From the NCBI GenBank assembly GCA_028023455.1, contig JAQFVV010000320.1, forward strand, positions 806,001 to 870,000: a stretch of DNA of 64,000 bases. The letters are read 5' to 3'. This document shows positions 1-10,419 of this stretch, piece after piece. Every line of letters starts with the position of its first letter. The first letter of the stretch is position 1. A program made the translations under genes and the position numbers. The stretch is from Epiperipatus broadwayi. Its lineage: Eukaryota > Onychophora > Udeonychophora > Euonychophora > Peripatidae. A model generated the notes under the pieces. That model did not search any database. It saw nothing but the letters and a program-made list of their open reading frames with translations, and had not been told where the DNA came from.

Positions 1-354
1 TCGGCAATCGTTTTCCAGGGCGTAAGTCGGAAATGGACAGTTGAAATTCCTGCCATTTGCAGCCACCTTTCTTAGTCAAAGTCCGATCAAGAGAATCGGC
101 AGCCAAAGCTTCGTTTATAAAAGATCCCTGTGCCACAAATTTAGTTTGTTCTCGTGGTCATTATCCAGGATGAACATTGTAAGCAATGTTACCAGCATAG
201 AAAGAAGAAAAGCATAATTGGAGATTGCCCTTAGTATGGAAAGAAAAAGATATATAAAAAGACAAACTTAGAAGGAATAATAAATTAATATTTAATGTTG
301 TCAGAGATAAAATGGTCAAAAATGACACATTTTACTCTCAAAAAGGAGGGGCGG
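1..354 (+). mobile_element. possible 3' internal end of an LTR retrotransposon
   Basis: No coding frame is convincing here. The stretch ends in a purine-rich run (AAAAAGGAGGGGCGG, 340-354) directly before a TGTAATG start. That is the usual polypurine-tract to 3' LTR transition of Ty3/gypsy-type elements, and a similar run precedes the LTR start at 25661. Upstream sequence lies outside the window, so the element cannot be followed. The call is inference from this junction only. Confidence 0.3.
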
Positions 355-1710
355 TGTAATGTACCTATATTGATATAGGCACATATAATTTTATCTAAAT
401 TATATTATTAAAATAATCTTTCATTAAAGAAAAACATACCAATCTCTTTTCATTAAAGAAAAAATAATGTTAAAACTAAATAGTAAATTGTATTAAAAAT
501 ATATGTGCGTATATATGTGCGATTTGTAAATAAATAAAATGTATGCGAAATAAAAGAAGATTATCATTAAAACCACGGCAATGGCTATTAATAAAATAAA
601 ACAACATGTTTTATTGCATGGCTATTACTAATTAAGCAATCTTCCAGAACACGTTTATCAAATGATTATCATTGGAACTTGACAACAGATCTTTGCCGGA
701 GATATGAGAAAGACAACAAGGCGCAGGTATAAATAGACTTTTTTTATCGGACAATTCATTCCATAAATTAATTGAGTGAGATCAGTTCACAAAGTAATTG
801 AGTAGTGCAGTTCAGAAATTAATTGAGCAGTTAACAAACAAAATGCAGTGTTGAGAAGATCTTGGGAATGCACGTTTATCTCCAGCCCAGATGTCCTAGA
901 AAACAGCAGATCTGCCCGTGAAATAATGTCAGCTTAACATCTTAGAAAATCTCCGTCAGTATCTATTTGTCTCCGATGGTAATAATCATGAAAATCAGGA
1001 AACTCAGCAAGGAAACATCCCAGCTGGCTGGAAACATTCACAATGGAAATATTCTCACCGAAAGCAGCCACCAAAGAGAAACAAAATTCTACGTCTATAT
1101 TCAAAAACCTAGGTAAAAACATTTGCTTATTTCGTTTATACTGTAATAGCCATTGCATTGCATTAATTCGTACGAATCTTTCAAGAGTCTAATTATATGA
1201 ACTCTATATCATACATAAATGAACTATTGATGTGTGTGATTAAATTTCAAATGCTATGTAGTCCTTTATTATCATTATTATGTGTGTGCATGAATTAATA
1301 TGTGCGTGATCCTTATATCAATACTATTAGTCAAAGTAGATAAATTCCCAGTGTTCTGTTATGAAAATATTCAAGAATATTTAAACTATTTAGAATGTTA
1401 ATTTAAAATATGTGTGTGTTTTATTAGAAGTATAAAATGTTTAAATTTAGTAAATAAATGTTAGTTAATAAATTATCTTTCAAATTAAACTTTATTTGTC
1501 GGTCAATTCTTTTTATCAATTCTTTTACCAAATTCTTTTTATCAATCTCCTTTTATAAATTCCTTTTACAATTCCTTTATCAAGTCTTTTAACCACTAAT
1601 TAGATATAATCTGTTAGTGACTATAAACAGCTGAGCTAGTCGTGGATTTAGGCGTTGAGTTAGTGGCCATTGCTCAAAGTGCATTATTTATTCATCCTTG
1701 AATAGATAGC
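355..1710 (+). mobile_element. putative LTR, right end uncertain
   Basis: The sequence starts TGTAATGTACC right after the polypurine-like run. It contains a TATA box (GGTATAAATAG, 726-736) followed by a short region of repeated CAGTTCA/AATTGAG words, and several AATAAA signals around 1450-1470. A primer-binding-like string TGGTGCCCGTG lies at 1711-1721 and could mark the first internal bases of another copy, but no CA end precedes it. I see no protein. The right boundary is a guess; a matching LTR elsewhere would settle it. Confidence 0.3.
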
Positions 1711-1721
1711 TGGTGCCCGTG

Positions 1722-3030
1722 TTTATACACAAACAAAAAAAAAGTGCTTTGAACTTGGTGTTGAACTCAACAGCCGAGAAGAAGTTATGTCCTGGAAATG
1801 TAACGTTAGTTATATACTTCATAGCTATCGTTTGGGCATACATACTCTCCGAGTATGTTCTTCTCTGCCTAAGAGACCAGTGTTTCGAATACACATATTC
1901 GAACTCGGTTCAATATATATATATACTCTAAAATAATATTTTCAGTAATAGTTGGATTTCTTTAAGATTGTATTATATTATCTGTAGTAATGATAAAGCA
2001 GGAGATATTGATAGTACTAAATGTAAATCTTATAACTAATTTTTTTCTAAATATAGGTATGTGGAATGTGTGAACTTTACTAAATACAAACTCTTCAAGA
2101 TCTCAATAGAGAATAGCATAGAGATGCCAACCTTTTAAATGAATGCAACTGCTTGTTGTGAAACTGATTTTTCAGAAGAAGCAAAATTAATAGAAGTGGT
2201 ACCTGTATATTTTTTCATAAGAACATATTAACCAGTGAGAGAATATGTATGCTATTGTATTTGTAGAAAAAATCTAATTTAATATCTTCTATTTTGGGAA
2301 TTCTTTGATGTATCAATAAAATCTAATGATATTAAAATGTGTTTTTCATAATAATGTCTATTCATTTTTTGGTGTATATGCTACAACATTAGATTCAGAA
2401 AATTTAAGGGAAAGAAAACATTGTTGCTTGGAATAATGAGATTGGTATTGTAAACCTAAATGGTCTGCTGTTATTAAATTTTTACACAACATATGGGTTG
2501 GATATCCCTAACATGTTGTTTTAGGCAGAAAAATTATTACAAAAGAAACATAGATGCATCTACACCCAAAACAATGGCATTTAATAGATTATATTATAGT
2601 TAGTAGTCAGAATTCATGAAAAGTTTTCTGTGAACACTTATAAATAATGATTATTATATAAATCATAGATTTGTCCATTCTCAAAGTTAAAATAATAGCT
2701 GTATTAAAAAATAATTCTTATTCAATTGAAAGTATATTCACAAGAAAATTGATGTTTATTTATAAGCACCCTAATATTCATGCTAGATTTCAATACCTAT
2801 TATATAATTGGTAATTTGAACTTTCAGAATTATCATGTTATGGATCCAAGTAAATCTATTTTTGAACTTGCCAAAAAAAAAAAAAAGAATCATAACTAAT
2901 TTTCTGATTTTATTAAGAGTGATTTCATTAAGATTGAGAGGCTCTTCATGATCAATATAGATATTTAAAGACAGAAGTTCAATGATTGACAAGAAAACTT
3001 AAAAATTATTGATTAAACAAATATACAAAC
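1722..3030. other. no gene recognised
   Basis: AT-rich sequence with short chance ORFs only. There is an (AT) run near 1913-1924 and an A15 tract near 2872-2886. Nothing supports a gene or a named repeat. Confidence 0.5.
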
Positions 3031-3271
3031 ATTCATTGATTGTATTTCCCTGAATGTTTGTGATGATGGTGTTCTAGTTGGATTTTTATATTGGACTAAT
3101 TTCCATCATCTAATATGTGTGTTGAATGTCTTTAGAACAATTTAATTTTATTTAAATATTTCAAATACATTCAACTGTTAGTAATATCACAGAAAACAGG
3201 TTAGTATATGCACCAACTGTTAGTAATATCACAGCACCTTAAAATTCTATAATCAAGAACCTAAGGACCCA

Positions 3272-3282
3272 GGTTTGAATCC
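3272..3282 (+). promoter_or_regulatory. B-box-like pol III element
   Basis: GGTTTGAATCC resembles the B box of tRNA-type internal promoters (GGTTCGANTCC). It sits in the spacer of the family 2 hairpin element. I could not find a convincing A box at the usual distance, so promoter activity is uncertain. Confidence 0.3.
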
Positions 3283-3315
3283 CATGCTAGTACTGTCACT
3301 GGTCAGGCCAGCAAC

Positions 3316-3356
3316 CCCTGAAGAAGAGGGGAGAACAATACCTCTCAAAACGTGCA
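3316..3356 (+). ncRNA. hammerhead-like motif, degenerate
   Basis: CUGAAGA (3318-3324) fits the CUGANGA core. It is followed by a perfect 5-bp stem II (AGAGG 3325-3329 with CCUCU 3341-3345) and then CAAAACG, where GAAAC is expected. G12 therefore appears changed to C. No convincing stem I is visible. I read it as a decayed hammerhead; self-cleavage is unlikely. Confidence 0.35.
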
Positions 3357-3719
3357 TATACTAACCTGTTTGCTGTGATATTACTAACAGCTGAATGTAT
3401 TTGGACTATTTAAATAAAATTAAATTGTTCTAAAGACATTCAACACATATATTAGATGATGGAAATAGTCCAATATAAAAATACAATTCATTGACTGTGA
3501 TCACTTTAGATCTTTTTTTTATTTGATGTACTGAAAATATCTTATGGATTTTAAAAAGTGGTCTTATTAAATCCATCAATGGCACTCTCTTATATAGGTA
3601 GAATGATGTTTTAAATAGATTGAAGAAGTATTTTGATATTCTGATGATTAATGATACAAAAAATTGACTTGGTGAGTTTTAATGATGTATTCATTTTATC
3701 TTCTAATTTATATTTGGGC

Positions 3720-5060
3720 AAATATATTGAGCATAATCAAGTTAACACAACTCTTTTTAATCTTAAAAATGGAAAGGATGCAGGTCCTGATAAGATATCT
3801 AGGGAAATTTTTAAATAGAATGGTGATATATTAGCTTTAAAAGTATTGGAATTTTTCCAGATTGTATAGATTGATATGGTTGGGTCACTTGATCTTAAGA
3901 GTGATTCTATTTTTCTAATTTTTAAAAATAAAAACTAGACAAGATTACAATATTATCATGAAATATTATTATCCATTAAAGTAAAGGTATTTTCAGTGAT
4001 TTTATTAAATAAATTGCTTCCAATTGTAGATAAATAGTTTTCCAGGAGTTCAATGTGGTTTCAAAGAATCAGCATTATAGACATGGTTTTTGTTTCTAGA
4101 AAAATGTCAGAAACAAAAGAATGATCTGTAAATTGATTTGATCAAGGCATCAGACCTAATTAATCAATTAGATCTATGGTGCTGTTTAAAATTAGTTTGT
4201 TATTTGCTAAAATTTATTTATATGTTGTATCTTGCTCAATAGGTAAATAAATCAGGTATTTGAAGTAAAAACTGGTGTTAACAATGTGTACTAGCTTCAT
4301 CTTTGTTTTCAATTTTTATGACAATGGTCTTTGAAACTATCTGTAGGCAGCTCATAAAACCAGGTATCAAGATGCCATACATATTTATATGATGGTGGAG
4401 TTATTTTATTTGAATTGATTAAAAGCAAAAACAAAAATTTCTTTTTAGATTTTAAATTTTCAGTATGATGATGATTGTATCATATTTGTCTTTTGATGAA
4501 GTTCCTTATCAGCATGGATGATTATCAACATGAGAGTGTAAGCTAAATATCTTATAGCTTTTTAAGTAAAAACTTAAATATTGATGTAAAACAAAACCTT
4601 CAAGATGGTTCTATTATGTTTAATAAATTAAAGGATAGAGTATTTCTTCACAATAAAATAACTATTGCAATTAAATTGATTTATTATTTCATCTCATTGT
4701 TAGAATGAAAATGAGACTTGGACACCTATTTTAAATGTAATTACAGAAATTTAATTTGAGAATACTCTGCATTATTCTAAAAATATAATAGTAAGATTAT
4801 AAAACCAATCAGTAAGTTTTTAAATTTTACGAATGTTATATTACAGAGTCCATCATTGTAACATCTTTAATGCATATGTGAAACAAATAAATAAGCCTAA
4901 TATTTTATAATGAACTTCTGTGTGAGAGGAAACCCCATTTTATGTTATAAAAATTATCTAAGATTCTAATAAAATTCAGTGTTGATTGTTTTCATTGGGA
5001 AAATGTGGTTGAGAGTAGAAAAGTTTGCTGCAAATAGTTAAAAGACAGTATTTCAAAATA
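3720..5060 (+). pseudogene. decayed non-LTR retrotransposon reverse transcriptase
   Basis: Many stops and frameshifts interrupt it, but landmarks of a LINE RT appear in the right order on the plus strand. NGKDAGPDK lies near 3768-3794. A QCGFK-type palm motif follows near 4055. A YDDD catalytic box with flanking hydrophobics lies at 4461-4480. An ETWT string near 4709 matches the post-RT region of jockey- and RTE-like LINEs. Weak similarity continues to about 5060. No endonuclease and no defined ends are visible. Clade cannot be decided by eye. Confidence 0.6.
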
Positions 5061-5598
5061 CCAAACAACTAGAATAATGAACTATCATGCTTTATATAAG
5101 ACACATTTTTATTTTATTGATTTAACTCTTTAGTCATCACAAAGGTTACCTCTAAAGTACTACTACATGTTGCTGAACTATTAAGGAAACATTATTTCTA
5201 ATTGCAATCTAATTTTTGGAAATCAAGCATTATTTGCAAAAAAGTGTGGAAATAAATTTCATTTAGCACCTATTAATGCTCACTTGTAAAATATGAAGCT
5301 GGATTAGTTTATGTTATTTGTGATAATTACAAAAACAACTTCCTAGCTTAAAAACAAAATAGCTGATCAAGCCAATCAAAATAATGGAATGCATTGCATA
5401 AAATCTTCATCTGTTAAACAAAGTAAGAATATAAACTTTGACATTTCATTAGATAATAACAATAGAAATTGCAATATTATAAATCAGTTTTGTTTTCTAA
5501 TATCATTATTGAATAATTAGTTATCTAAAACTTTTGCTGGAATTTAGTCTTAAATATTTTAAGGAAAATCTTTGTTTAAAATTATCCACATTAGTCAA

Positions 5599-5670
5599 GC
5601 ATTGGTGTTCAAGTGGTTAGCACAGCTGCCTTAGAAGCAGTTGTCCCAGGTTTCGCTTCCCAGCCGACAC
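5599..5670 (+). repeat. tRNA-like SINE head
   Basis: The stretch contains an A-box-like TTCAAGTGGTTAGCAC, an anticodon-arm-like inverted repeat CTGCC/GCAG and a B-box-like CAGGTTTCGCTTCC in tRNA order and spacing. The acceptor ends do not pair well, so this is more likely the 5' head of a tRNA-derived SINE than a functional tRNA gene. Sequence to the right to about 5785 may be its body. Confidence 0.4.
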
Positions 5671-5796
5671 TTTGGCACATAAAAAAATTTATCCACGCTA
5701 GTAATGGGAATAATTGTTATTTATATCCTAATTGTAATAAAATTGATTTTGATGGTTTGACTAATGCTAATATTATTAACAATGAAGAAAATACTT

Positions 5797-6061
5797 TATC
5801 TTTCTTCTTGCACTGCCAAATCTATATAATATTAAATCATCTATGTTCTTTATTACTGTTTTACAATGCTTTTTTTTATAACCCACTATGACAGTTTCGA
5901 TTGCTCCAGTATTTTTCTTCAGAACTATAGAGTTATAGTTTGGAAATATAAGTAGAAGTTATAGTTCTGAAGAAGATTGCTGGAGCAATTGAAACTGTCA
6001 TAGTGGGTTGTAAAAAAGCATTGTAAAACAATAATAAAGAACATAGATGTTTTAATATTAT
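5797..6061 (+). repeat. retroposed hairpin element, family 3
   Basis: The palindrome spans 5825-6061, with arms about 100 bp long and a short AT-rich centre. It is flanked by an identical 12-bp duplication (AAGAAAATACTT at 5785-5796 and 6062-6073). A 28-nt tail (5797-5824) lies outside the palindrome on the left only. A related fragment occurs at 23367-23425. The layout is the same as families 1, 2 and 4. Confidence 0.65.
5957..6005 (+). ncRNA. hammerhead-like motif in hairpin family 3
   Basis: Core CUGAAGA lies at 5967-5973. Stem II pairs GAUUGC with GCAAUU around loop UGGA. GAAAC follows at 5991-5995, then UGUC as a minimal stem III and cleavage triplet (GUC ends 5999). The opposite arm, read on the minus strand, carries the same motif with CGAAAC. 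Stem I pairs poorly apart from CUAU with AUAG, probably because palindrome formation replaced its 5' strand. Confidence 0.5.
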
Positions 6062-6172
6062 AAGAAAATACTTATTTTTAAAATATCTCAAATTTTGCTT
6101 TTAATTTAGATTCATATTTTAATCAACAAAAAATAATAAACCTATAAGCAACTATTCTAAACAAATCTAATT

Positions 6173-6436
6173 AACCTTTCGGTAGTCATGTATTTATCTT
6201 GCTATTATGTCACGACGATCAACATTGTTTCTACACGCTGAATTTTATAATTGAGCATGTATTGGACAGGCATTAACATCGAAGGCCCCCCCGCCCATTC
6301 CAGCACTATGCGCTGACGTTTCCAATTTTCAGTCAAAAAATGAGACACGTTGTAAACATAAAATTCAGCGCGTAGAAACAACGTTGACTGTCATGACATC
6401 ATAGCAAGGTAAATACGTGATTACCAAACTTTCAAA
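6173..6436. mobile_element. MITE-like element with about 80-bp terminal inverted repeats
   Basis: Left (6175-6250) and right (6358-6433) ends are imperfect inverted repeats sharing strings such as GTTTCTACACGCTGAATTTT on the left and its complement on the right. Between them is a non-coding centre with a C-rich run (GGCCCCCCCGCCC). No transposase is present. Target-site duplication is not clear in the AT-rich flanks. It was probably mobilised in trans; superfamily is unknown. Confidence 0.55.
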
Positions 6437-7092
6437 TCATTTCTATATTATGTAATTATAATTGAATAGAAGCTAGATAGTTTATTTAAAGAGTACTTAT
6501 TTTATTAAAAAAAAATACTAAAGAATGTGATTGAAAAAAGACTTAAACTATAATTAAAAATAATTTACTATGATATATGTAAACAAAGTGAGTAAATTAT
6601 CATCCCCCAGGCTGTGAATTAAAAGCATTCTAAATTTTGAACAAAGGATCAAGAACAGAATGAATCTATCTATTAATATAATATATTCTATCTATTTTGT
6701 AACTATTGATAATTTTTTTTGCTGAAGTTGAAGTATTGAAATACACATAATAATTATTAAATTGTATTATTGTTATTTTTTGGCCTTTTTTTTTTTTAGT
6801 CATAATCATTTGTGATAAGTTGATGATTTCAGATTTACTTAAATATTCCACTTTTTTACATGTTCTTGAAAAATATGAATAAAATCATAATGAAAATGAG
6901 ATATATTATTCTTTCTTATTTTTGAGTTAGAAATGATGTCATTTCAGCCTAATAAGTGTTATCTAAAACAGATGATGACATAGATTAGTATAAATGAAGT
7001 TTGACACTTGAAGATCAAGTTAAAATAATGTATTTACTTAAAGCAAATTAACTATTCAGTAATGGTTAAACAGTTAAATTGGCTTTTATTCA
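6437..7092. other. no gene recognised
   Basis: AT-rich, with homopolymer runs such as T12 near 6788. Nothing supportable on either strand. Confidence 0.5.
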
Positions 7093-7102
7093 TTAAAAAA
7101 AA

Positions 7103-7458
7103 TTCAAAACCACTAAATATCTCATGATCACCATTTCTTCTGCTTGCTCATAACTGTTATTAAAACAGGCAAAACTCTCCATGCAGCAGTGCCACTTAAT
7201 GCAAGCCAGAGTAATCAATGGATGCCAGAAGGTTTGTGCATAATGAGTAGGCACTAGATAGAGATTTTATGCACAAGCCTTCTGGCATCCAGTGATTACT
7301 CTGGTTGGCACTAATATATGGAGAGTTTTTTTTTTTTTAAGTGTCATACCATTGGCCGGGACGTGAACCTGCAACCCGGGCAACTGCCTGCAAGTGCAAG
7401 GCAGTTGCGCTGACCTCTCGACCACCAATGCAAGACTATATGGAGAGTTTTGCCTGTT
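7103..7458 (-). repeat. retroposed hairpin element, family 1, copy 1 (SINE inserted)
   Basis: The ends of the hairpin carry GGCAAAACTCTCCAT and its complement, as in the copies at 21665, 29725 and 63043. The single-sided tail, with the word CATGATCACCAT, is on the left. The copy has lost the hammerhead region in its centre. A SINE sits in the right arm. Flanking TTAAAAAAAA on both sides (7093-7102, 7459-7468) may be the duplication but is low complexity. Its right edge lies next to the PLE. Confidence 0.6.
7330..7436 (-). repeat. tRNA-derived SINE
   Basis: Read on the minus strand it has a tRNA-like head: A box GGTCGAGAGGTCAGC, an arm with TTGCA in the loop position (alanine-like), and B box GGTTCACGTCC. 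It ends TATGACACTT plus an A tract. A perfect 15-bp target-site duplication TATATGGAGAGTTTT flanks it (7315-7329 and 7437-7451), so insertion was by LINE-type retroposition into the older hairpin element. The same family occurs at 11182-11290 and 56192-56300. Confidence 0.75.
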
Positions 7459-7484
7459 TTAAAAAAAAATAGACTTTTTTACTT

Positions 7485-7723
7485 TTTAAGAGTTCTTTTA
7501 ATATTAAGGGTGGATGGGAAGTGAATGGATTTGTGGGTAGTTTTTAATAGTATATATAATGTGTGGTTTTTTTTGTAGTTCTTTACACTTGAGAAGTCTG
7601 CTTGTAGCAGTGAAACCTTAGGTTGTGTTTTAATATTATTTTTATGCTGGTCTGGTTTAATTTTAGATTTGGGGTAGTTTTGATTTTATATTGACTAGTT
7701 TAGCTTTATGCTTGTAATGTTTA
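7485..7723 (+). repeat. upstream pLTR of the PLE
   Basis: It matches 10357-10595 base for base except one substitution. The first 63 nt duplicate the 3' end of the ORF including its stop codon. It ends where the two copies diverge after TTGTAATGTTTA. Between it and the start codon lie about 300 nt of T-rich leader with TTA microsatellite. Confidence 0.85.
7585..7628 (+). ncRNA. hammerhead ribozyme-like motif, upstream pLTR
   Basis: Stem I is ACAC (7585-7588) with GUGU (7625-7628). The core reads UUGAGAA (7589-7595) against consensus CUGANGA: U at position 3 and A at position 8. Stem II pairs CUGC with GCAG around UUGUA, plus a G-U pair and a bulged U. GAA, then stem III ACC/GGU with loop UUA, and U as the cleavage-site base at 7624. 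In known structures C3 and G8 pair with each other, so the two changes covary to U-A. Minimal stem III is typical of PLE hammerheads. Confidence 0.5.
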
Positions 7724-7777
7724 CATTTTAATGAGTTTTTTGAGTTTAAGAGTAGTTTTGCTGATGTAGTGTAAAGA

Positions 7778-7852
7778 TTTTATTATTATTATTATTATTG
7801 ATATTTTATTATTGATATTTATTATTGACATTTTATTATTGATAGATTTATT
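7778..7852. repeat. TTA/ATT microsatellite in the PLE leader
   Basis: A run of TTA units (7778-7799) followed by repeated TATTTTATTATTGA blocks. It lies between the upstream pLTR and the ORF. Confidence 0.7.
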
Positions 7853-8022
7853 TTTGTTTTTTGTTTTTAATTATTGGAATATTTGAATGTCATTTATGTA
7901 TATTATGTTTGAGTTGGGTTGAAAGAGTATATTTGTGTTTATTTAGTTATATATATATAGAAGTGTGTGTAGGTTTTATTGGGTTTTAATTTATAAGGGT
8001 ATTGGTAATTTGGGTATTTAGT

Positions 8023-10419
8023 ATGGGTTTGTGGAGTTTAATTTTTAATAATTTTCCATTTAATGATATTAGAAGGATTAAAAATTTGTCTAAATTGAGT
8101 GATAACATAGAGTCTTTACGTTGGCAGATTTATTTTCTTAAAAAATGTAGGGAATTTAGTGTTTTTCCTAGGTGTTGTGTTATTAATTTTAGTAGAAATA
8201 AAAAGTTGATTCAAAATAAAAATTTAGTTTTTAAGTTACAAACATATATATTGAATAGTTTTTTAAAAGATACTTTTGTAAGGTTTTATAAATTTATTTA
8301 TCTATATAAAAGGAATAGATATTATTTAGAAAGTAGTCAAGATTTTAATTATTCAATTTTGAATTTTTTTATGAGACAATTTAGACAGAATAGGTCAAAT
8401 TTCTATTGTAAAAAATATGAAAGAAAATTAAAGTGGTTGTTTGGGAAAGTTAATAAAGTTTATTGTAGTGATAAAGGGTATGAGAATAAGGTTTCTGAGG
8501 ATAGAGTTGTTAATCTTACGGATTTGAAGTTAAATGATAGAGAATTAGATATTCTTGGTAAAGGCCCTAATTTTGTTCCATTTCATTCAAAAAATATAGT
8601 TTTTGATACAATTTCGTCTATTGAATCTAGTAGTTTGAGTGATGAGCAGAAAGTTGGTATTCAATCGATTTTGAATAAAAGTTTAAAAAGGAAAGAAAAA
8701 TTTGTTATTAATCCTGCTGAGATTAAACATCTTAAAAATAGGTTAATTGCTAATGATGTAATCATTTCTCGTGAAGACAAAGCTGGTAGGTTTGTTATTA
8801 TGAAAGGAGATGATTTCAAAGAGAAAATGGATAGAGAATTAAATAATGGTAAATATATGTTGTTAGATAAAAATCCAGGTAATTTGATTAAAAGAAAATT
8901 GATAGATATTATGAAGAAAATGGTTAATTTAAAAATTTTTAATAGAGTAGATTATTTAAAATGCTATCCTAATGATTTTACATCAGCTAAGATGTTTGTG
9001 AATATTAAAACTCATAAAGATGGTTTTCCTTTAAGATTTATTTTTGATTTTACAGGTAGTGTTGTAGAGGGTATTTCTAGATTCTTGAATAATTTTTTAA
9101 AACAATTTGTTGATTTTGGTCAGTACACAGTTTCTTCTTCTTTTGAGGCTTTTGATAAGATTAATAATTTTAAAATGGAAAGTAATTGGGTATTTGGAAG
9201 TTTAGATATTGAAAATATGTATCAGTCTGTTAATAGGTTAAGCAGTATTGATGTTCTTTTGTCTGTATTGATTAAGAAAAGTTCTTTATCAAAAAATAAA
9301 ATTAAGGTAATTAAGGATTTGCTTTTGTTATTGGAAGATTCTATGTATTTTACTTATAGAGGTAATTTTTATAAGATTAAGGAAGGGTGGATAATAGGTT
9401 ATATTATTTCTCCTTTAGTATGTTCAGTTTATATTAGTTTTATGGAAGAGGAAATTATTATTAAAAAGAATTGTTTATATGTAAAATTATTTGTCAGATA
9501 TGTTGATGATTGTTTATTTGTAGTTGAGAATGATAAATTGAAGGAATTTGTAAATGAGTTTAATTGTTTTGATCCTTCTATAAAATTTGTGTTAGAAGGA
9601 GGGGGATTAGATTTTGGTAAGTTAAAATTTTTAGATCTTTTGCTGATTAGAAATATAGAAACTAGTTGTTTATTGTGCAGTCATTTAGTTAAAAGTAAAG
9701 AATTAAGATCTATAATTAAACCTGATAGCTATCAGTCTGTATCTCATAAAGTAGCTGCTTTAAGGAATTATTGTCATAGGAATATTAAATTAAATAATTC
9801 TAGTGGGGTAGCTTTGTTTCAGAAATATCAATTTTATAAAGATTATTTGAGTGTTGGATACTCTGATAAATTTGTTAAAAGTATTTTATTTAATAGTAAT
9901 ATTTGTAAGGATGTAAAGGTTAAAGAAAAATATGATTTTATTTCTTTGCCTTTTAAATTGTCTTCTTATAAAATTGTGTGTAGAAATAGTAAATTGTTTG
10001 GAAATAAGAAAATTGCTTGGAAAAGGGGTGTTACATTGAATAATTTATTAAATAATACAAAAGAAGTTTTTGATAGAAAGACTATTCCTGGTGTGGTATA
10101 TTTTATTCCTTGTTTATTTTGTAAGAAGGTTTACATAGGTCAGAGTAGTTTGAGTTTAAATGAAAGAATAAAGGTTCATAAAAGTAGAGTTAAAAATAAA
10201 TATATTAGTTCTGCTTTGTATGTCCATGAAAAAGATACAGGCCACACTATTGATTTTGATGAAGCTAAGGTTGTCTTCTTTGAGAGAAATGAAATCAAAA
10301 GAAGAATTAAAGAGTCTTTATTATTGAAAATTTATTATTCTGAAGCAATTAACTTATTTAAGAGTTCTTTTAATATTAAGGGTGGATGGGAAGTGAATGG
10401 ATTTGTGGGTAGTTTTTAA
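8023..10419 (+). CDS. Penelope-like reverse transcriptase with C-terminal GIY-YIG endonuclease
   Basis: A single ORF copies element RNA and nicks DNA for insertion. The first ATG of the frame is at 8023, giving 798 aa; the frame is open from 7990, but no earlier ATG exists. The RT lies in the middle. A PLE-style KTHKDGFPLRF segment (LPKIHK equivalent) is near residue 330, and the catalytic YVDD is at about 493-496. The GIY-YIG module is near the C-terminus: GVVY about 690-693, a CLFC pair, YIG about 704-706, then Arg 715 and His 719. The N-terminal 150 residues are lysine-rich with no named domain. Codon use is extremely AT-biased. No stop or frameshift breaks it, so it may be functional. Confidence 0.85.
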   Translation: MGLWSLIFNNFPFNDIRRIKNLSKLSDNIESLRWQIYFLKKCREFSVFPRCCVINFSRNKKLIQNKNLVFKLQTYILNSFLKDTFVRFYKFIYLYKRNRYYLESSQDFNYSILNFFMRQFRQNRSNFYCKKYERKLKWLFGKVNKVYCSDKGYENKVSEDRVVNLTDLKLNDRELDILGKGPNFVPFHSKNIVFDTISSIESSSLSDEQKVGIQSILNKSLKRKEKFVINPAEIKHLKNRLIANDVIISREDKAGRFVIMKGDDFKEKMDRELNNGKYMLLDKNPGNLIKRKLIDIMKKMVNLKIFNRVDYLKCYPNDFTSAKMFVNIKTHKDGFPLRFIFDFTGSVVEGISRFLNNFLKQFVDFGQYTVSSSFEAFDKINNFKMESNWVFGSLDIENMYQSVNRLSSIDVLLSVLIKKSSLSKNKIKVIKDLLLLLEDSMYFTYRGNFYKIKEGWIIGYIISPLVCSVYISFMEEEIIIKKNCLYVKLFVRYVDDCLFVVENDKLKEFVNEFNCFDPSIKFVLEGGGLDFGKLKFLDLLLIRNIETSCLLCSHLVKSKELRSIIKPDSYQSVSHKVAALRNYCHRNIKLNNSSGVALFQKYQFYKDYLSVGYSDKFVKSILFNSNICKDVKVKEKYDFISLPFKLSSYKIVCRNSKLFGNKKIAWKRGVTLNNLLNNTKEVFDRKTIPGVVYFIPCLFCKKVYIGQSSLSLNERIKVHKSRVKNKYISSALYVHEKDTGHTIDFDEAKVVFFERNEIKRRIKESLLLKIYYSEAINLFKSSFNIKGGWEVNGFVGSF

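Larger units (their letters stand above)
3044..3484 (+). repeat. retroposed hairpin element, family 2
   Basis: The arms 3081-3213 and 3352-3483 are inverted copies of each other. The element is flanked by a 13-bp target-site duplication (ATTCATTGATTGT at 3031-3043, ATTCATTGACTGT at 3485-3497, one mismatch). About 37 nt (3044-3080) lie outside the hairpin on the left only. The spacer holds a pol III B-box-like string (GGTTTGAATCC, 3272-3282) and a hammerhead-like motif. The 27-bp segment at 3213-3239 repeats part of the left arm. The variable-length duplication argues for retroposition. Confidence 0.65.

Noticed and set aside
1711-1721. Primer-binding site TGGTGCCCGTG
   Set aside because: No CA-terminated LTR end precedes it and no element body follows; kept only as a note.
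5613-5891. 92-aa plus-strand frame
   Set aside because: It is made of the SINE head and the arm of hairpin family 3, so it is not a gene.
8002-8022. Start of the PLE ORF at a TTG
   Set aside because: Eukaryotic context; the first ATG in frame is at 8023 and I used it.
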